Part shown: one piece after another, positions 1 through 7,530 of the stretch
Numbering within the stretch: the stretch's first letter is position 1
Layout: each line of letters begins with the position of its first letter
From: Bacillota bacterium
Lineage (GTDB): Bacteria > Bacillota > Clostridia > Lachnospirales > Lachnospiraceae
DNA length: 41,491 bases
Reading direction: 5' to 3'
NCBI GenBank assembly: GCA_023415595.1
Contig: JAEZJW010000148.1
Coordinates: 1 to 41,491, forward strand
Translations under genes and position numbers: made by a program
The notes under the pieces: generated by a model
Seen by the model: the letters and a program-made list of their open reading frames with translations, nothing else
Told to the model about the DNA's origin: nothing
Database searches by the model: none

Positions 1-790
1 TGTGCCAATTCCCGAGGCGGAACTGCAGCTCAATGACAATTCCGATCACTACAATCTTACTTCCCCCGAGTATAGTGGAGATGACGAAGGTGGTCAGGGA
101 GGGGACGAATACCATGGTGATGCCGCTGATCACACCGGGAAGGCTTAGGGGAAATATAATCTGGAAGAAGGTCTGCAGACCATTGGCCCCCAAATCCCTG
201 GCTGCATTGATGATATCCTTGTCTATCTTGATCAGGACATTATAAATCGGCAACACCATAAAGGGCAGGAAATTATAAACCATACCCAGAACAATGGCGG
301 ACGGAGTATTAATGATATTAATCGTGGGAAGATGCAGGAACCGCAGCAGACTGTTAAGCACCCCTGTCTTCTCAAGAATATTCTGCCAGGCAATCGTGCG
401 CAGCAGGAAATTCATCCACATCGGAAGGACAATGATCAGTACGATGAAGCTGTTACTTTTCATCTTAATCTTGTTTAAGATCAAGGCAAGCGGGTAGGCC
501 AGTAGCAGACAGATGGCGGTACTGGTCAGGGACAGCTCCAGAGCTATCCGAAGGGCCTTAAGATTTACCGGATCAGTAATCATCGTAAGGTTTCTGAAGG
601 TCAAGCCTCCATTCTTACCCGACAAGCCATAGAATAAGATCATAATTAAGGGTATAATGATAAAACCGCCCATCCACAGGATGTACGGATAGGAAAGCCA
701 TTTGATTTTATGTATGCCGGTTACGGGCTGGCCGTTATCGTTGCCGGATGCCCTTTGATTTCGGTTCTGTAAGATATTCGTTAGCTTCAT
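1..790 (-). CDS. potB: PotB-type spermidine/putrescine ABC transporter permease (3' end cut by window)
   Basis: Inner-membrane permease subunit of a polyamine ABC importer. The reverse strand is open from the ATG at 790 to the window edge (263 codons), so the C-terminus is missing. After a hydrophilic N-terminus of about 30 residues come several hydrophobic segments (for example around YPYILWMGGFIIIPLIMI). The EAA-loop signature that contacts the ATPase is visible as NAARDLGAN followed by FPLSLPG, as in PotB/CysT-type permeases. The ATG at 790 has GGAG six bases upstream; an in-frame ATG at 802 overlaps that site and is less likely. The gene lies 78 bp downstream of potA on the same strand, so the two are probably co-transcribed, with potC and potD expected outside the window. 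Family assignment is firm; substrate (spermidine or putrescine) is inferred from the operon. Confidence 0.9.
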   Translation of the reverse strand, partial: MKLTNILQNRNQRASGNDNGQPVTGIHKIKWLSYPYILWMGGFIIIPLIMILFYGLSGKNGGLTFRNLTMITDPVNLKALRIALELSLTSTAICLLLAYPLALILNKIKMKSNSFIVLIIVLPMWMNFLLRTIAWQNILEKTGVLNSLLRFLHLPTINIINTPSAIVLGMVYNFLPFMVLPIYNVLIKIDKDIINAARDLGANGLQTFFQIIFPLSLPGVISGITMVFVPSLTTFVISTILGGSKIVVIGIVIELQFRLGNWH

Positions 791-868
791 ACAAATCTCC
801 ATTCTGCCTCAGAATTCTATAATAGAAATCTATATAAGGCGAAACAGGGTGTCAGTATAAGTGCAGCA

Positions 869-1945
869 TTAAGCTTCAAGCTCAGCTGCCTCTTCATCCT
901 CGGATTCCGGTTTGTTCATGATCTGAATATCATAAGGGTCCACCTGAATCCCCACAAGGCTTCCCACCGGGGCTAGATCCGTAGAATGTACGAGCCAGTC
1001 ATGACCGTTGGCACGAACCTCCATCTCGTAATGGACTCCCTTAAACAGAAGAGAAATTACGGTACCGGTGATGATTCCCTCCTCCGGCTTTACCAGATCG
1101 ATATCTTCAGGACGGATGACAACATCAACAGGCTTATTCCTTCCGAAGCCCTCATCCACGCATCTGAAATTCGCACCCAGGATATTTACCATCCGATCCT
1201 CCACCATAGTGGAGGGGATGATATTGCTGTCACCGATAAAATCAGCCACAAAAGCATTCGTGGGTTCATTATAGATCTTCTCCGGAGTGCCGATCTGCTG
1301 TATGTATCCCTGGTTCATAACTACGATGGTGTCCGACATGGTCAGGGCTTCTTCCTGGTCATGGGTAACATAGACGAAGGTAATACCCAGCTCATTCTTA
1401 AGGCGGATCAGTTCGTATTGCATATCCTGGCGGAGCTTCAGATCCAGGGCACCCAGGGGTTCGTCCAGAAGAAGTACCTTAGGTTCGTTTACAATTGCTC
1501 TTGCGATGGCGATTCTTTGCTGTTGGCCTCCGCTTAAGGAATCCGGATACCGGTGTTCAAAGCCCTCCAGGTTAACAAGCTTAAGGGCATATGTTATCTT
1601 ATCGTCGATATAGACTTTGCTTTTCTTCTTGATCTTCAGACCAAAGGCGATATTTTCCGCGATGGTCATATGGTTGAACAGGGCGTATTTCTGGAATACC
1701 GTATTCACCTGACGTTCATTGGGCGGCAGCTTTGTAATATCCATGCCCTCAAAGACCACCTGACCTTTATCGGGATTCTCAAAGCCCCCGATAATTCTTA
1801 AGGTCGTAGTCTTACCGCAGCCGGAAGGACCGAGCAGGGTAAGGAATTCATTTTCGCGAATATAGAGATTCATCTCATCCAGAACGAGAGTTTCTCCGAA
1901 GGATTTTGATATATTGACCAGGTTAATTAATTTATTCTCTGTCAT
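869..1945 (-). CDS. potA: Spermidine/putrescine ABC transporter ATP-binding protein PotA
   Basis: Cytoplasmic ATPase that powers polyamine import with PotB/PotC and the binding protein PotD. The 358-aa protein has all ABC landmarks: Walker A GPSGCGKTT (residues 39-47), signature LSGGQQQR, Walker B VLLLDEP followed by LGALD, and the switch histidine in YVTHDQEEA. The C-terminal third is a TOBE-like regulatory domain (VVIRPEDIDL region), as usual in PotA, and the length matches the family. The ATG at 1945 is preceded by AAGGAG. It sits 86 bp after the XRE-cupin regulator and 78 bp before potB, all on the minus strand, so it is probably part of one regulated operon. An acidic tail (SEDEEAAELEA) is unremarkable. 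Another substrate of the same ABC subfamily (thiamine, iron) is possible but less likely given the neighbouring PotB and regulator. Confidence 0.93.
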   Translation of the reverse strand: MTENKLINLVNISKSFGETLVLDEMNLYIRENEFLTLLGPSGCGKTTTLRIIGGFENPDKGQVVFEGMDITKLPPNERQVNTVFQKYALFNHMTIAENIAFGLKIKKKSKVYIDDKITYALKLVNLEGFEHRYPDSLSGGQQQRIAIARAIVNEPKVLLLDEPLGALDLKLRQDMQYELIRLKNELGITFVYVTHDQEEALTMSDTIVVMNQGYIQQIGTPEKIYNEPTNAFVADFIGDSNIIPSTMVEDRMVNILGANFRCVDEGFGRNKPVDVVIRPEDIDLVKPEEGIITGTVISLLFKGVHYEMEVRANGHDWLVHSTDLAPVGSLVGIQVDPYDIQIMNKPESEDEEAAELEA

Positions 1946-1968
1946 GGAAGGTTCTCCTTATCAGAAGT

Positions 1969-2034
1969 TAGTACTCTGTATAGGAAGCAATTCTGTTACA
2001 TGCCTATGCAGATTTTAAGGGTTACAGAGTACTA
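1969..2034. repeat. 12-bp inverted repeat spanning the regulator-potA gap
   Basis: TAGTACTCTGTA (1969-1980) and its exact reverse complement TACAGAGTACTA (2023-2034) flank 42 bp. The right arm includes the stop codon of the XRE-cupin gene. In the minus-strand transcript this would form a long-loop stem between regulator and potA, with a short inner TCTG/CAGA pairing. It has no T-run, so it does not look like a terminator. It could be a processing or attenuation structure or a second operator. The repeat is plain in the sequence; its function is unknown. Confidence 0.5.
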
Positions 2035-2571
2035 GAAGCTGGGTGGTGTGGATACCCAGAGCAGTGTTGCGCCGGTTTTCTCCGAAGCAACGATATAATG
2101 CTGCTTGTTTGCGGTAAAATAGAAGGACTCTCCCTTCCGGACCTTATAAGAACGGTTCCCGATCAAAAGAGTGACACTGCCGTTCAGGATATAACCGAAT
2201 TCTTCTCCCTCATGAGGATTATCCGGGTAGGTGGAGCCACCGGCATCCAGTGTCAACATGATCGGCTCCATGATATTCTTCTGGGCGTTCGGAATAATCC
2301 ATTTCACTTCATTCTTCAGCTCTGTATCATACTTCTCAAAATAATCGGACTTTTTATAGACTACCTGTTCTGCCGTGGTTCCGCTGAAGAATTCCTCCAG
2401 ATTGGTTCCGAGGCATTGCAGGATGTCCATCAAGGTGGCGATGGAAGGTGAGGTCAGGTCCCGTTCCAGCTGGGAGATAAAACCCTTTGATAATTCGGCA
2501 CGGTCCGCCAGCTCCTCCTGTGTCAGACTTTTTTGGATCCGTAATTCCTTGATTTTAGAACCGATGTTCAT
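2032..2571 (-). CDS. XRE-family transcriptional regulator with C-terminal cupin domain
   Basis: DNA-binding regulator, about 179 aa. The N-terminal helix-turn-helix is clear (LTQEELADRAELSKGFISQL, then SPSIATLMDILQ). The C-terminal half is a small-molecule-sensing cupin (PHEGEEFGYILNG, IGNRSYKVRKGES, ANKQHYIV). This architecture, as in PuuR-like regulators, is commonly encoded upstream of potABCD in Firmicutes, and here it directly precedes potA and potB. I chose the ATG at 2571 rather than the in-frame ATG at 2580, because GGAGG ends immediately before 2580 but lies nine bases before 2571. A promoter and an array of palindromic half-sites lie upstream, suggesting autoregulation and polyamine-responsive control of the operon. 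The ligand is inferred from context, not shown. Confidence 0.9.
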   Translation of the reverse strand: MNIGSKIKELRIQKSLTQEELADRAELSKGFISQLERDLTSPSIATLMDILQCLGTNLEEFFSGTTAEQVVYKKSDYFEKYDTELKNEVKWIIPNAQKNIMEPIMLTLDAGGSTYPDNPHEGEEFGYILNGSVTLLIGNRSYKVRKGESFYFTANKQHYIVASEKTGATLLWVSTPPSF

Positions 2572-2634
2572 AATGATCATCCTCCATGCTGCTGTATCAG
2601 CAACAAAAGTTTACATATAAAATCTTACTAACAA

Positions 2635-2661
2635 TAAACTTGAAGTTTAGCGTTGCTAAAC
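2635..2661. promoter_or_regulatory. Candidate operator of the XRE-cupin regulator (overlapping palindromes)
   Basis: Two perfect palindromes overlap: TAAACTT-g-AAGTTTA (2635-2649) and GTTTAGC-gtt-GCTAAAC (2645-2661). Together they place three TAAAC/GTTTA half-sites in alternating orientation, and a fourth GTTTA lies at 2609-2613. The array sits about 15 bp downstream of the -10 of the minus-strand promoter, where a bound repressor would block initiation. Assignment to this regulator rests on position and symmetry. Confidence 0.6.
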
Positions 2662-2675
2662 AAACGATAATAATA

Positions 2676-2703
2676 ATTATACTGAAATTACACAGTATGT
2701 CAA
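2676..2703 (-). promoter_or_regulatory. Sigma-A-type promoter for the regulator-potAB operon
   Basis: On the minus strand a consensus -35 TTGACA (2698-2703) is followed after 16 bp by a consensus -10 TATAAT (2676-2681). It points into the XRE-cupin gene about 105 bp away. The operator-like palindromes lie between this promoter and the gene. Confidence 0.75.
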
Positions 2704-2751
2704 TACTTTTTGACAAGTGTACTAAAAATTGGAAATTATATTTGTCTTAGT

Positions 2752-2816
2752 AAAAAAAGTGCCTCTCTGCCGGCGGGAACTGATCTTAGGTCAGACCCTT
2801 ACCGGCTGAAAAGCAC
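2752..2816 (-). terminator. Intrinsic terminator of aroC
   Basis: Downstream of the aroC stop, the minus strand can fold GTGC/GCAC and GCCGG/CCGGC stems around an inner CTGA/TCAG pairing, followed by seven T residues (A-run 2752-2758 on the plus strand). The stem is interrupted but the T-run is good. It separates aroC from the polyamine operon promoter. Confidence 0.65.
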
Positions 2817-2838
2817 CGAATTCTAGGATGATATACTA

Positions 2839-3942
2839 CTACTTCTGATAGAAAGCAATGACTTTATCCATTCTAGCAGTCATACCCTGGAACAGTTGGT
2901 CTACCAGGGTGATGGCTACCATGGACTCTAACACAACAACAGCCCGGGGAACGATGACCGGATCATGCCGACCAAGGATCTCTACCTCTATATTTTCCTT
3001 CGCTTTATTCACGGTCTGCTGTGGTCTGGCAATAGAGGCTGTTGGCTTTACCGCGGCTCTCAGAATGATTTCAGAACCATCGCTTAAGCCTCCGAGGATA
3101 CCTCCGGCATGATTACTCAGCTTCGTCAGCTTGCCGTCACTGTCATAATGAAAAGAGTCATTATTCTCGTCTCCGGTTCTTTCTGCTACGGCAAAACCGT
3201 CTCCGATTTCAACTCCCTTCACAGCACCGACGGACATTACAGCTTTCGCCAGAGCAGCATCCAGTTTATCGAACACCGGTTGGCCGACGCCTGCTGGCAT
3301 GCCGGTAACGATGCACTCAATCGTCCCTCCTACGGAGGTCTTTGTTTTTAACTGATCTATGATGTAATCCTCAGCCTTTTTCGATGCCTCGGGATCCGGC
3401 ATGAAGAGAGGACTCACTGCGGTTAGTTCCTTGCGGCAGTTCTGATAATCAATCGTGACTGGTCCAATAGATTTGGTATAGGCATATACGCTTATTCCCA
3501 GCTCTCTGAGGATCGCTGAGGCAATAGCACCGGCAGCTACCCTTCCTATGGTTTCCCGCCCGGAGGAACGGCCTCCGCCGCGGTAATCTCTGAAACCGTA
3601 TTTTTCATCATAGGGATAGTCCGCATGACCGGGTCGGTAATAGCTGGCGATTTTAGAATAATCCGAGGATCTCTGGTTCTCGTTGAATACGATCATTGAG
3701 ATTGGGGTACCTGTAGTACGCCCTTCAAAGATACCGGATAGAATCTTGACCTTATCCTCTTCCTTACGGGGGGTCGAGTACTTAGATTGACCCGGCTTCC
3801 TGCGGTTAAGAAAAACCTGGATATCCTCTTCCTGCAGGGGAAGACCTGCGGGGCAGCCGTCTACTACGACTCCAATCCCCTCACCATGGGATTCTCCCCA
3901 GATTGATATTACAAAATTCGTTCCATATGTGGATCCTGACAT
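2839..3942 (-). CDS. aroC: Chorismate synthase
   Basis: Catalyses the last shikimate-pathway step, 5-enolpyruvylshikimate-3-phosphate to chorismate, using reduced FMN. The 367-aa sequence begins MSGSTYGTNFVISIWGESHG, the typical N-terminal signature. It continues with the conserved RPGHADYPYDEKYGFRDYRG block and RSSGRETIGRVAAGAIA, and ends with the SIARPQQTV and GRHDP signatures. Length is normal. The ATG at 3942 has GGAG eight bases upstream; an in-frame GTG at 3951 directly abuts that site and is unlikely to be the start. The gene stands alone on the minus strand with its own terminator and is not grouped with other aro genes here. Nothing suggests it is broken. Confidence 0.96.
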   Translation of the reverse strand: MSGSTYGTNFVISIWGESHGEGIGVVVDGCPAGLPLQEEDIQVFLNRRKPGQSKYSTPRKEEDKVKILSGIFEGRTTGTPISMIVFNENQRSSDYSKIASYYRPGHADYPYDEKYGFRDYRGGGRSSGRETIGRVAAGAIASAILRELGISVYAYTKSIGPVTIDYQNCRKELTAVSPLFMPDPEASKKAEDYIIDQLKTKTSVGGTIECIVTGMPAGVGQPVFDKLDAALAKAVMSVGAVKGVEIGDGFAVAERTGDENNDSFHYDSDGKLTKLSNHAGGILGGLSDGSEIILRAAVKPTASIARPQQTVNKAKENIEVEILGRHDPVIVPRAVVVLESMVAITLVDQLFQGMTARMDKVIAFYQK

Positions 3943-4127
3943 AGGCAACACTCCATCATCTTCTTAATATGTTCCGGTTTGATGATATGCTGAAACGAAT
4001 ATGGAAATACCATCCTGCCGGCAGCTTATCCATAGTATATCGGAAAACAATATTACTTTCAATCCTAATAAGGACATTTGATGAAAAATTTCATATATTG
4101 GAATGACAATAAAAAAATGAGGCAAAA

Positions 4128-4331
4128 ATGGATAATCTTTATATGGGTCCGGGCAATGACGGATATCGATATGGGAAACAGGAGGAAACGACTAAGGAAG
4201 GGACTGAAACTAATGGGAAAGCATCAATTACACGAAAGAGGGATGAGGATCTGATTATTGAAGAGAATACGATTTATGAAATAGACAGGGATTGCTTTGA
4301 CCGATTAAAGAAGCAGAAAAAAAGGAAATGA
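4128..4331 (+). CDS. Small hydrophilic protein of unknown function
   Basis: A 67-aa highly charged protein starting MDNLYMGPGNDGYRYG and ending in a basic tail (LKKQKKRK). A middle segment reads DLIIEENTIYEIDRDC. There is no signal peptide or membrane segment. The ATG has GAGG five bases upstream, and the stop is followed within 11 bp by a strong terminator, both arguing for a real gene despite its size. It is divergent from aroC and converges with the small Cys/Gly-rich gene. I do not recognise the family. Confidence 0.6.
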   Translation: MDNLYMGPGNDGYRYGKQEETTKEGTETNGKASITRKRDEDLIIEENTIYEIDRDCFDRLKKQKKRK

Positions 4332-4341
4332 GGTTAACAAA

Positions 4342-4368
4342 AAAAAGCTGCGTATCACGCAGCTTTTT
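4342..4368. terminator. Bidirectional intrinsic terminator
   Basis: A perfect 12-bp stem, AAAAAGCTGCGT paired with ACGCAGCTTTTT around a 3-nt loop, has an A-run on the left and a T-run on the right. It therefore works on both strands, ending the plus-strand 67-aa gene and the convergent minus-strand small gene. Confidence 0.85.
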
Positions 4369-4417
4369 CTTGTTTTTTGCAGGAAATGGGAACTTATGTT
4401 GGCGATAAGATCCAATC

Positions 4418-4639
4418 TTAGAAGATGCCTCCGCCATTTCCACAGCAGCAGAGAAGGATGAGGATAATAAAGATAAATCCGCAACCGTTGTCTGATCCAC
4501 CACAGCCGCCTCCGCCTAAGATACCACTGTTGTTGTTGCCACAGCAGCAAAGGATGAGGAGAATGAAAATAATAAATGAACAATCATTATTAGTCCCTCT
4601 CATACCGTTGTCGCAATGTGTTGCTGCTAAATCGCTCAT
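4418..4639 (-). CDS. Small Cys/Gly-rich membrane peptide with a duplicated unit
   Basis: A 73-aa protein beginning MSDLAATHCDNGMRG. It contains two copies of a hydrophobic stretch ending in a Cys triplet: FIIFILLILCCCGNNN and FIFIILILLCCCGNGGG, joined by a Gly-rich linker (GILGGGGCGGSDNGCG). The start has AGGAGG seven bases upstream, so it is very likely translated even though overlapping frames are also open. The composition resembles short Gly/Cys-rich hydrophobic proteins seen in Lachnospiraceae and the general style of small sporulation/membrane peptides such as the YjcZ type, but I cannot assign a family. Location is presumably membrane or spore surface. It ends at the bidirectional terminator 50 bp downstream. 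Confidence 0.7.
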   Translation of the reverse strand: MSDLAATHCDNGMRGTNNDCSFIIFILLILCCCGNNNSGILGGGGCGGSDNGCGFIFIILILLCCCGNGGGIF

Positions 4640-4900
4640 AGTAGTTCCTCCTAATATTAATTACAATGTATCATATGAAGCTGAGCTTGATTGATTTCCT
4701 ATTTTTAGAAATAATTATAGTAAGTTTTGTAGATATTGTGACAAATAAATTCAGTTTTGGCAGGAAATTTCGCTTAAGGTTTTTGAGTCATTTTTGTAGC
4801 CTTGGCTACTCCAACACAGGTAATTTATGGTGCTGCTGACTGTAGTGTTCTGACTTAGAAATCAATCAGATCAACCCCATACCTTTTGTTTCTGACTTTT

Positions 4901-4918
4901 TTACAAAATATTTTGTAA
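4901..4918. promoter_or_regulatory. 18-bp perfect palindrome upstream of the lipoprotein gene
   Basis: TTACAAAATATTTTGTAA is perfectly symmetric and lies 66 bp before the lipoprotein ATG, so it is a plausible repressor operator; no regulator is identified. The rest of the 345-bp gap (4640-4984) holds the AGGAGG site of the divergent small gene and the AAGGAGGGG site of the lipoprotein gene. I see no further gene in it. Confidence 0.4.
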
Positions 4919-4984
4919 TAATTACATGGGAATGATCTCCACCTTATGATAGGATATTACTGTACAATTAGAAGGAGGGGTATC

Positions 4985-5977
4985 ATGAAGAAGCTAATAA
5001 TGATTACATTGATAATAATGGTTCTGGTTCTTCCGGGATGTTCAGGTAAAGAGAAGCAAGCAGATCTTGCTGCTGATAACAGCCAGGCGAAAGAGGAGGT
5101 TCAGGAAACAGATATGAAGGATGAGAAGAATACAGCCACTACAGAAGAAACCGGGACCAAAGAAGCAGCCGCCGAAGGGACTGAGAAGTCAGAGGAAGTC
5201 AAACCCGAAGAGAAAGAAGGTTCAGCTTCAGAGGCCACCACAGCCCCGGAAGCAGCTGAGCCTACACGGGTTCCTGAAGGACTGGTGCTTCCGCTGACCA
5301 CCAACTTAAGCGGTAAGGTTATGATCCAGACTGTATCCAAGAGTACCACATATCCTTACAATTCGTATATCATAACCTCAGTGAACGGAGAACGCATCAT
5401 CCTGGATCCGACCAGTATGCCAAAGAAGGAAGAATGCGACCTCAGCCCGGTAGCGATTATATCAACTCATTCCCACCCGGATCATATTGATAACAGATTT
5501 TACAATTCTTACGAGTGTGAGAAGCTGATGTATAAGAAGGGCGAGATTAACACAGAAGCTTTTCGAATCTATACGATCCCTTCCTCCCATAATGGGGATA
5601 CGATAGCAGAGAACAGTATGAATGTAATTGTAGTGGTTGAAGTGGATGGTCTGAGGATTGCTCATATGGGCGATATCGGACAGACTGCTCTGACAGAGGA
5701 CCAGTTAAAGGAGCTCGGCGAGATAGACATTGCCTTCATGCAATTTGAGAACAGCTATTCCGATATGACACTGGATAACAGGAAGGGCTTTAATATGATG
5801 GAACAGCTGAAGCCAAAGCTGATTATACCGACTCATTATACTGATAAAGCTCTGCCGTTATTTGGGGAAAGCTACGGTAACGTAACTGAGGTAGAGAATG
5901 TTCTTGAGATCGCGAAGGAAGATATTCCTGACAAGACGGAAATTTATAGGGTTCTGAATCAGCATATCTATAAGTAA
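4985..5977 (+). CDS. Lipoprotein with metallo-beta-lactamase-fold hydrolase domain (UlaG-like)
   Basis: Surface-anchored putative metal-dependent hydrolase, 330 aa. The N-terminus is a lipoprotein signal (MKKLIMITLIIMVLVLPGC, lipobox LPGC, lipidated Cys19). A disordered Glu/Ala/Thr-rich tether of about 80 residues follows, then the catalytic domain. Metal-binding residues visible are the H-x-H-x-D-H motif THSHPDH (H162, H164, D166, H167), the SSHNGD segment, HMGD (H227, D230) and PTHYTD (H284). This matches the UlaG/YycJ-type branch of the superfamily; the substrate cannot be told. Start choice: the ATG at 4985 has AAGGAGGGG upstream and begins a proper signal peptide, unlike the in-frame ATG at 4946. 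It is probably monocistronic, with a palindrome upstream and a terminator downstream. Confidence 0.85.
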   Translation: MKKLIMITLIIMVLVLPGCSGKEKQADLAADNSQAKEEVQETDMKDEKNTATTEETGTKEAAAEGTEKSEEVKPEEKEGSASEATTAPEAAEPTRVPEGLVLPLTTNLSGKVMIQTVSKSTTYPYNSYIITSVNGERIILDPTSMPKKEECDLSPVAIISTHSHPDHIDNRFYNSYECEKLMYKKGEINTEAFRIYTIPSSHNGDTIAENSMNVIVVVEVDGLRIAHMGDIGQTALTEDQLKELGEIDIAFMQFENSYSDMTLDNRKGFNMMEQLKPKLIIPTHYTDKALPLFGESYGNVTEVENVLEIAKEDIPDKTEIYRVLNQHIYK

Positions 5978-6037
5978 TTTTCTAACATATATAGCAGACG
6001 TTTGAATAATTTTGGATTTTAGTTTTCCATAACACTG

Positions 6038-6070
6038 AAAAGACATTAGCCATATGGGTTAATGTCTTTT
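6038..6070 (+). terminator. Intrinsic terminator after the lipoprotein gene
   Basis: A perfect 11-bp stem, AAAAGACATTA with TAATGTCTTTT and an 11-nt loop, ends in T residues about 60 bp after the stop. The flanking A-run may let it act in both directions, although no minus-strand gene needs it. Confidence 0.75.
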
Positions 6071-6173
6071 CTATTACAGTAATTTACTAAATGAATATAA
6101 GCTGTGTGACTTTTAAATCTGATGATACGTTTTATTAGTGAAAAGAATCGAATAAATCAGAAATGGAGGAATT

Positions 6174-7283
6174 ATGAGGTCAGAAAAAATGAGAGAGGTA
6201 TTCTCAAAAATAGATACGGATATCAGCATGGATCATAGGATTAAGAATCAAATTATATACTATGATATTAATGAAGGTGAAAGTAATTATTTGAACGAAA
6301 GTATTTATGGTAAGAGATCGAAAAAGACATATTTCTTCAAATCAATCATAATAAGACCAATAATTTCGTCCGTAGTCACAATATTATTAATGATAGTGGT
6401 ATTGGTAGGTTTTAGAGCTAATATATTTCATAAAACAGATATTGAGCATAATAAGATAGATACATCGACAACCCAACCTGATCTTATTAACGGGTATTGT
6501 TCTGATACAAAAGGGGATGATACGGATACTTCAGAGAAACAGAATAGTGTTGATACTAAAAAGGATTCAACTAATATAAGTGAGATGCTTGATGTATCAG
6601 AGGGAAGGCTTGACTCAGGTATATTTGATGTAGTTTCTGAAGGGAATATCAAGACATCCATACCCAGACTAATCCTTCGATTGCGGGGTCATATGGATAT
6701 TATTAATCCGGATGATTTATCTGAGGTGGTATTAACAAGGGATGGAAAACCGGTAGACAATAAGCTTTATTATAGTGGGGAGTATCTTCAATTTAACAAA
6801 TGGGAGGAGGATTTTACCGACTTTTATTTTAATTTTGATACAATCAATATTTTACCCGGTATCTATGGACTTACCGGTAAATATAAGGGCAATGAGTTTA
6901 CGGTGTACCAAAAGTCTATTGAGCGGGAAGTTACAGAGGAACCTGCTAATCCTGAAGATTTGGAGTGTGTATCCTGGCTGTTCTATACGAATGAAGGAGA
7001 TCAGGTGGACAGAATTTCGGAACTGGTATTCTACTTTGATGGTTTCCAGAATGCATTTTATCAATCGGATTTATCTGATATGAAAATTCTACTAAACGGT
7101 AATGAAATTCCATTTACTTTGGAGGATCGTGTTTTCCGATATTATGAAATGAATGAAGATAATACAGGAGATACAAGCTTCAACCTGTTATTAGATGACG
7201 AATTAGTTGAACCGGGTACCTATGTAATGAATGGAGTATACAGTGGTAAAGCCTTTACCTCTATGGAAATAACAATTCCATAA
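6174..7283 (+). CDS. Single-pass membrane protein with duplicated extracellular beta-rich module, unknown function
   Basis: A 369-aa protein with a short charged cytoplasmic N-terminus (about residues 1-57), one transmembrane helix (about 58-84, including SSVVTILLMIVVLVGF), a Ser/Thr/Asp-rich linker, and two related extracellular modules. The modules share LSEVVLTRDGKPV with LPGIYGLTGKYKGNEF in the first, and LSDMKILLNGNEI with EPGTYVMNGVYSGKAF in the second. The topology recalls Clostridial anti-sigma-type membrane proteins, but no ECF sigma factor gene adjoins it and I see no recognisable anti-sigma motif. GGAGG lies four to five bases before the ATG. It is a single-gene unit with a strong terminator. 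Confidence 0.7.
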   Translation: MRSEKMREVFSKIDTDISMDHRIKNQIIYYDINEGESNYLNESIYGKRSKKTYFFKSIIIRPIISSVVTILLMIVVLVGFRANIFHKTDIEHNKIDTSTTQPDLINGYCSDTKGDDTDTSEKQNSVDTKKDSTNISEMLDVSEGRLDSGIFDVVSEGNIKTSIPRLILRLRGHMDIINPDDLSEVVLTRDGKPVDNKLYYSGEYLQFNKWEEDFTDFYFNFDTINILPGIYGLTGKYKGNEFTVYQKSIEREVTEEPANPEDLECVSWLFYTNEGDQVDRISELVFYFDGFQNAFYQSDLSDMKILLNGNEIPFTLEDRVFRYYEMNEDNTGDTSFNLLLDDELVEPGTYVMNGVYSGKAFTSMEITIP

Positions 7284-7299
7284 ATAAATAGAAAGATTG

Positions 7300-7326
7300 G
7301 GAGCCTTTTTTTAAGGCTCCTTTTTT
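7300..7326 (+). terminator. Intrinsic terminator
   Basis: GGAGCCTT pairs perfectly with AAGGCTCC around a 5-nt T loop and is followed by six T residues, 16 bp after the preceding stop. It insulates the membrane-protein gene from the secreted giant-protein cluster. Confidence 0.9.
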
Positions 7327-7390
7327 GTTACAAAAATTACCAGATAAATGCAATGTATGTTATCGTGACAAATTTTAATAAAATTTACCA

Positions 7391-7418
7391 TTTACACCCT
7401 TGTAAATTTGTGTATAAT
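7391..7418 (+). promoter_or_regulatory. Candidate sigma-A promoter of the secreted giant-protein cluster
   Basis: TTTACA (7391-7396) and a consensus TATAAT (7413-7418) are spaced by 16 bp and lie about 113 bp before the ATG at 7531. The leader contains a TGGCA/TGCCA inverted pair, but I recognise no known riboswitch. It is the best promoter I see ahead of the three large plus-strand genes. Confidence 0.55.
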
Positions 7419-7530
7419 AAAAGGGTATAATAACATATTTTGGCACTATAAGGAACGAAATGCCACATTATAACACATAGTTTCTGGAAAGGCATTGCAA
7501 TACAATATTATTGTGATTTGGAGAAAGATT

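Noticed and set aside
986..1537. Long plus-strand open frame antisense to potA
   Set aside because: It lies wholly inside the unmistakable potA gene, has no ribosome site and no family-like sequence.
3943..3951. GTG start nine bases upstream in aroC
   Set aside because: It abuts the GGAG site with no spacing; the ATG at 3942 has proper spacing and matches the family N-terminus.
4305..4694. Other open frames overlapping the small Cys/Gly-rich gene on both strands
   Set aside because: They are Pro/Leu/Trp-rich shadows of the repeated Gly/Cys codons. Only the minus frame at 4418-4639 has AGGAGG before its ATG.
7419..7530. Possible riboswitch in the leader of the cadherin-like gene
   Set aside because: Only a 5-bp TGGCA/TGCCA pairing is present, and none of the conserved cores I know (c-di-GMP, SAM, glycine and others) is visible.
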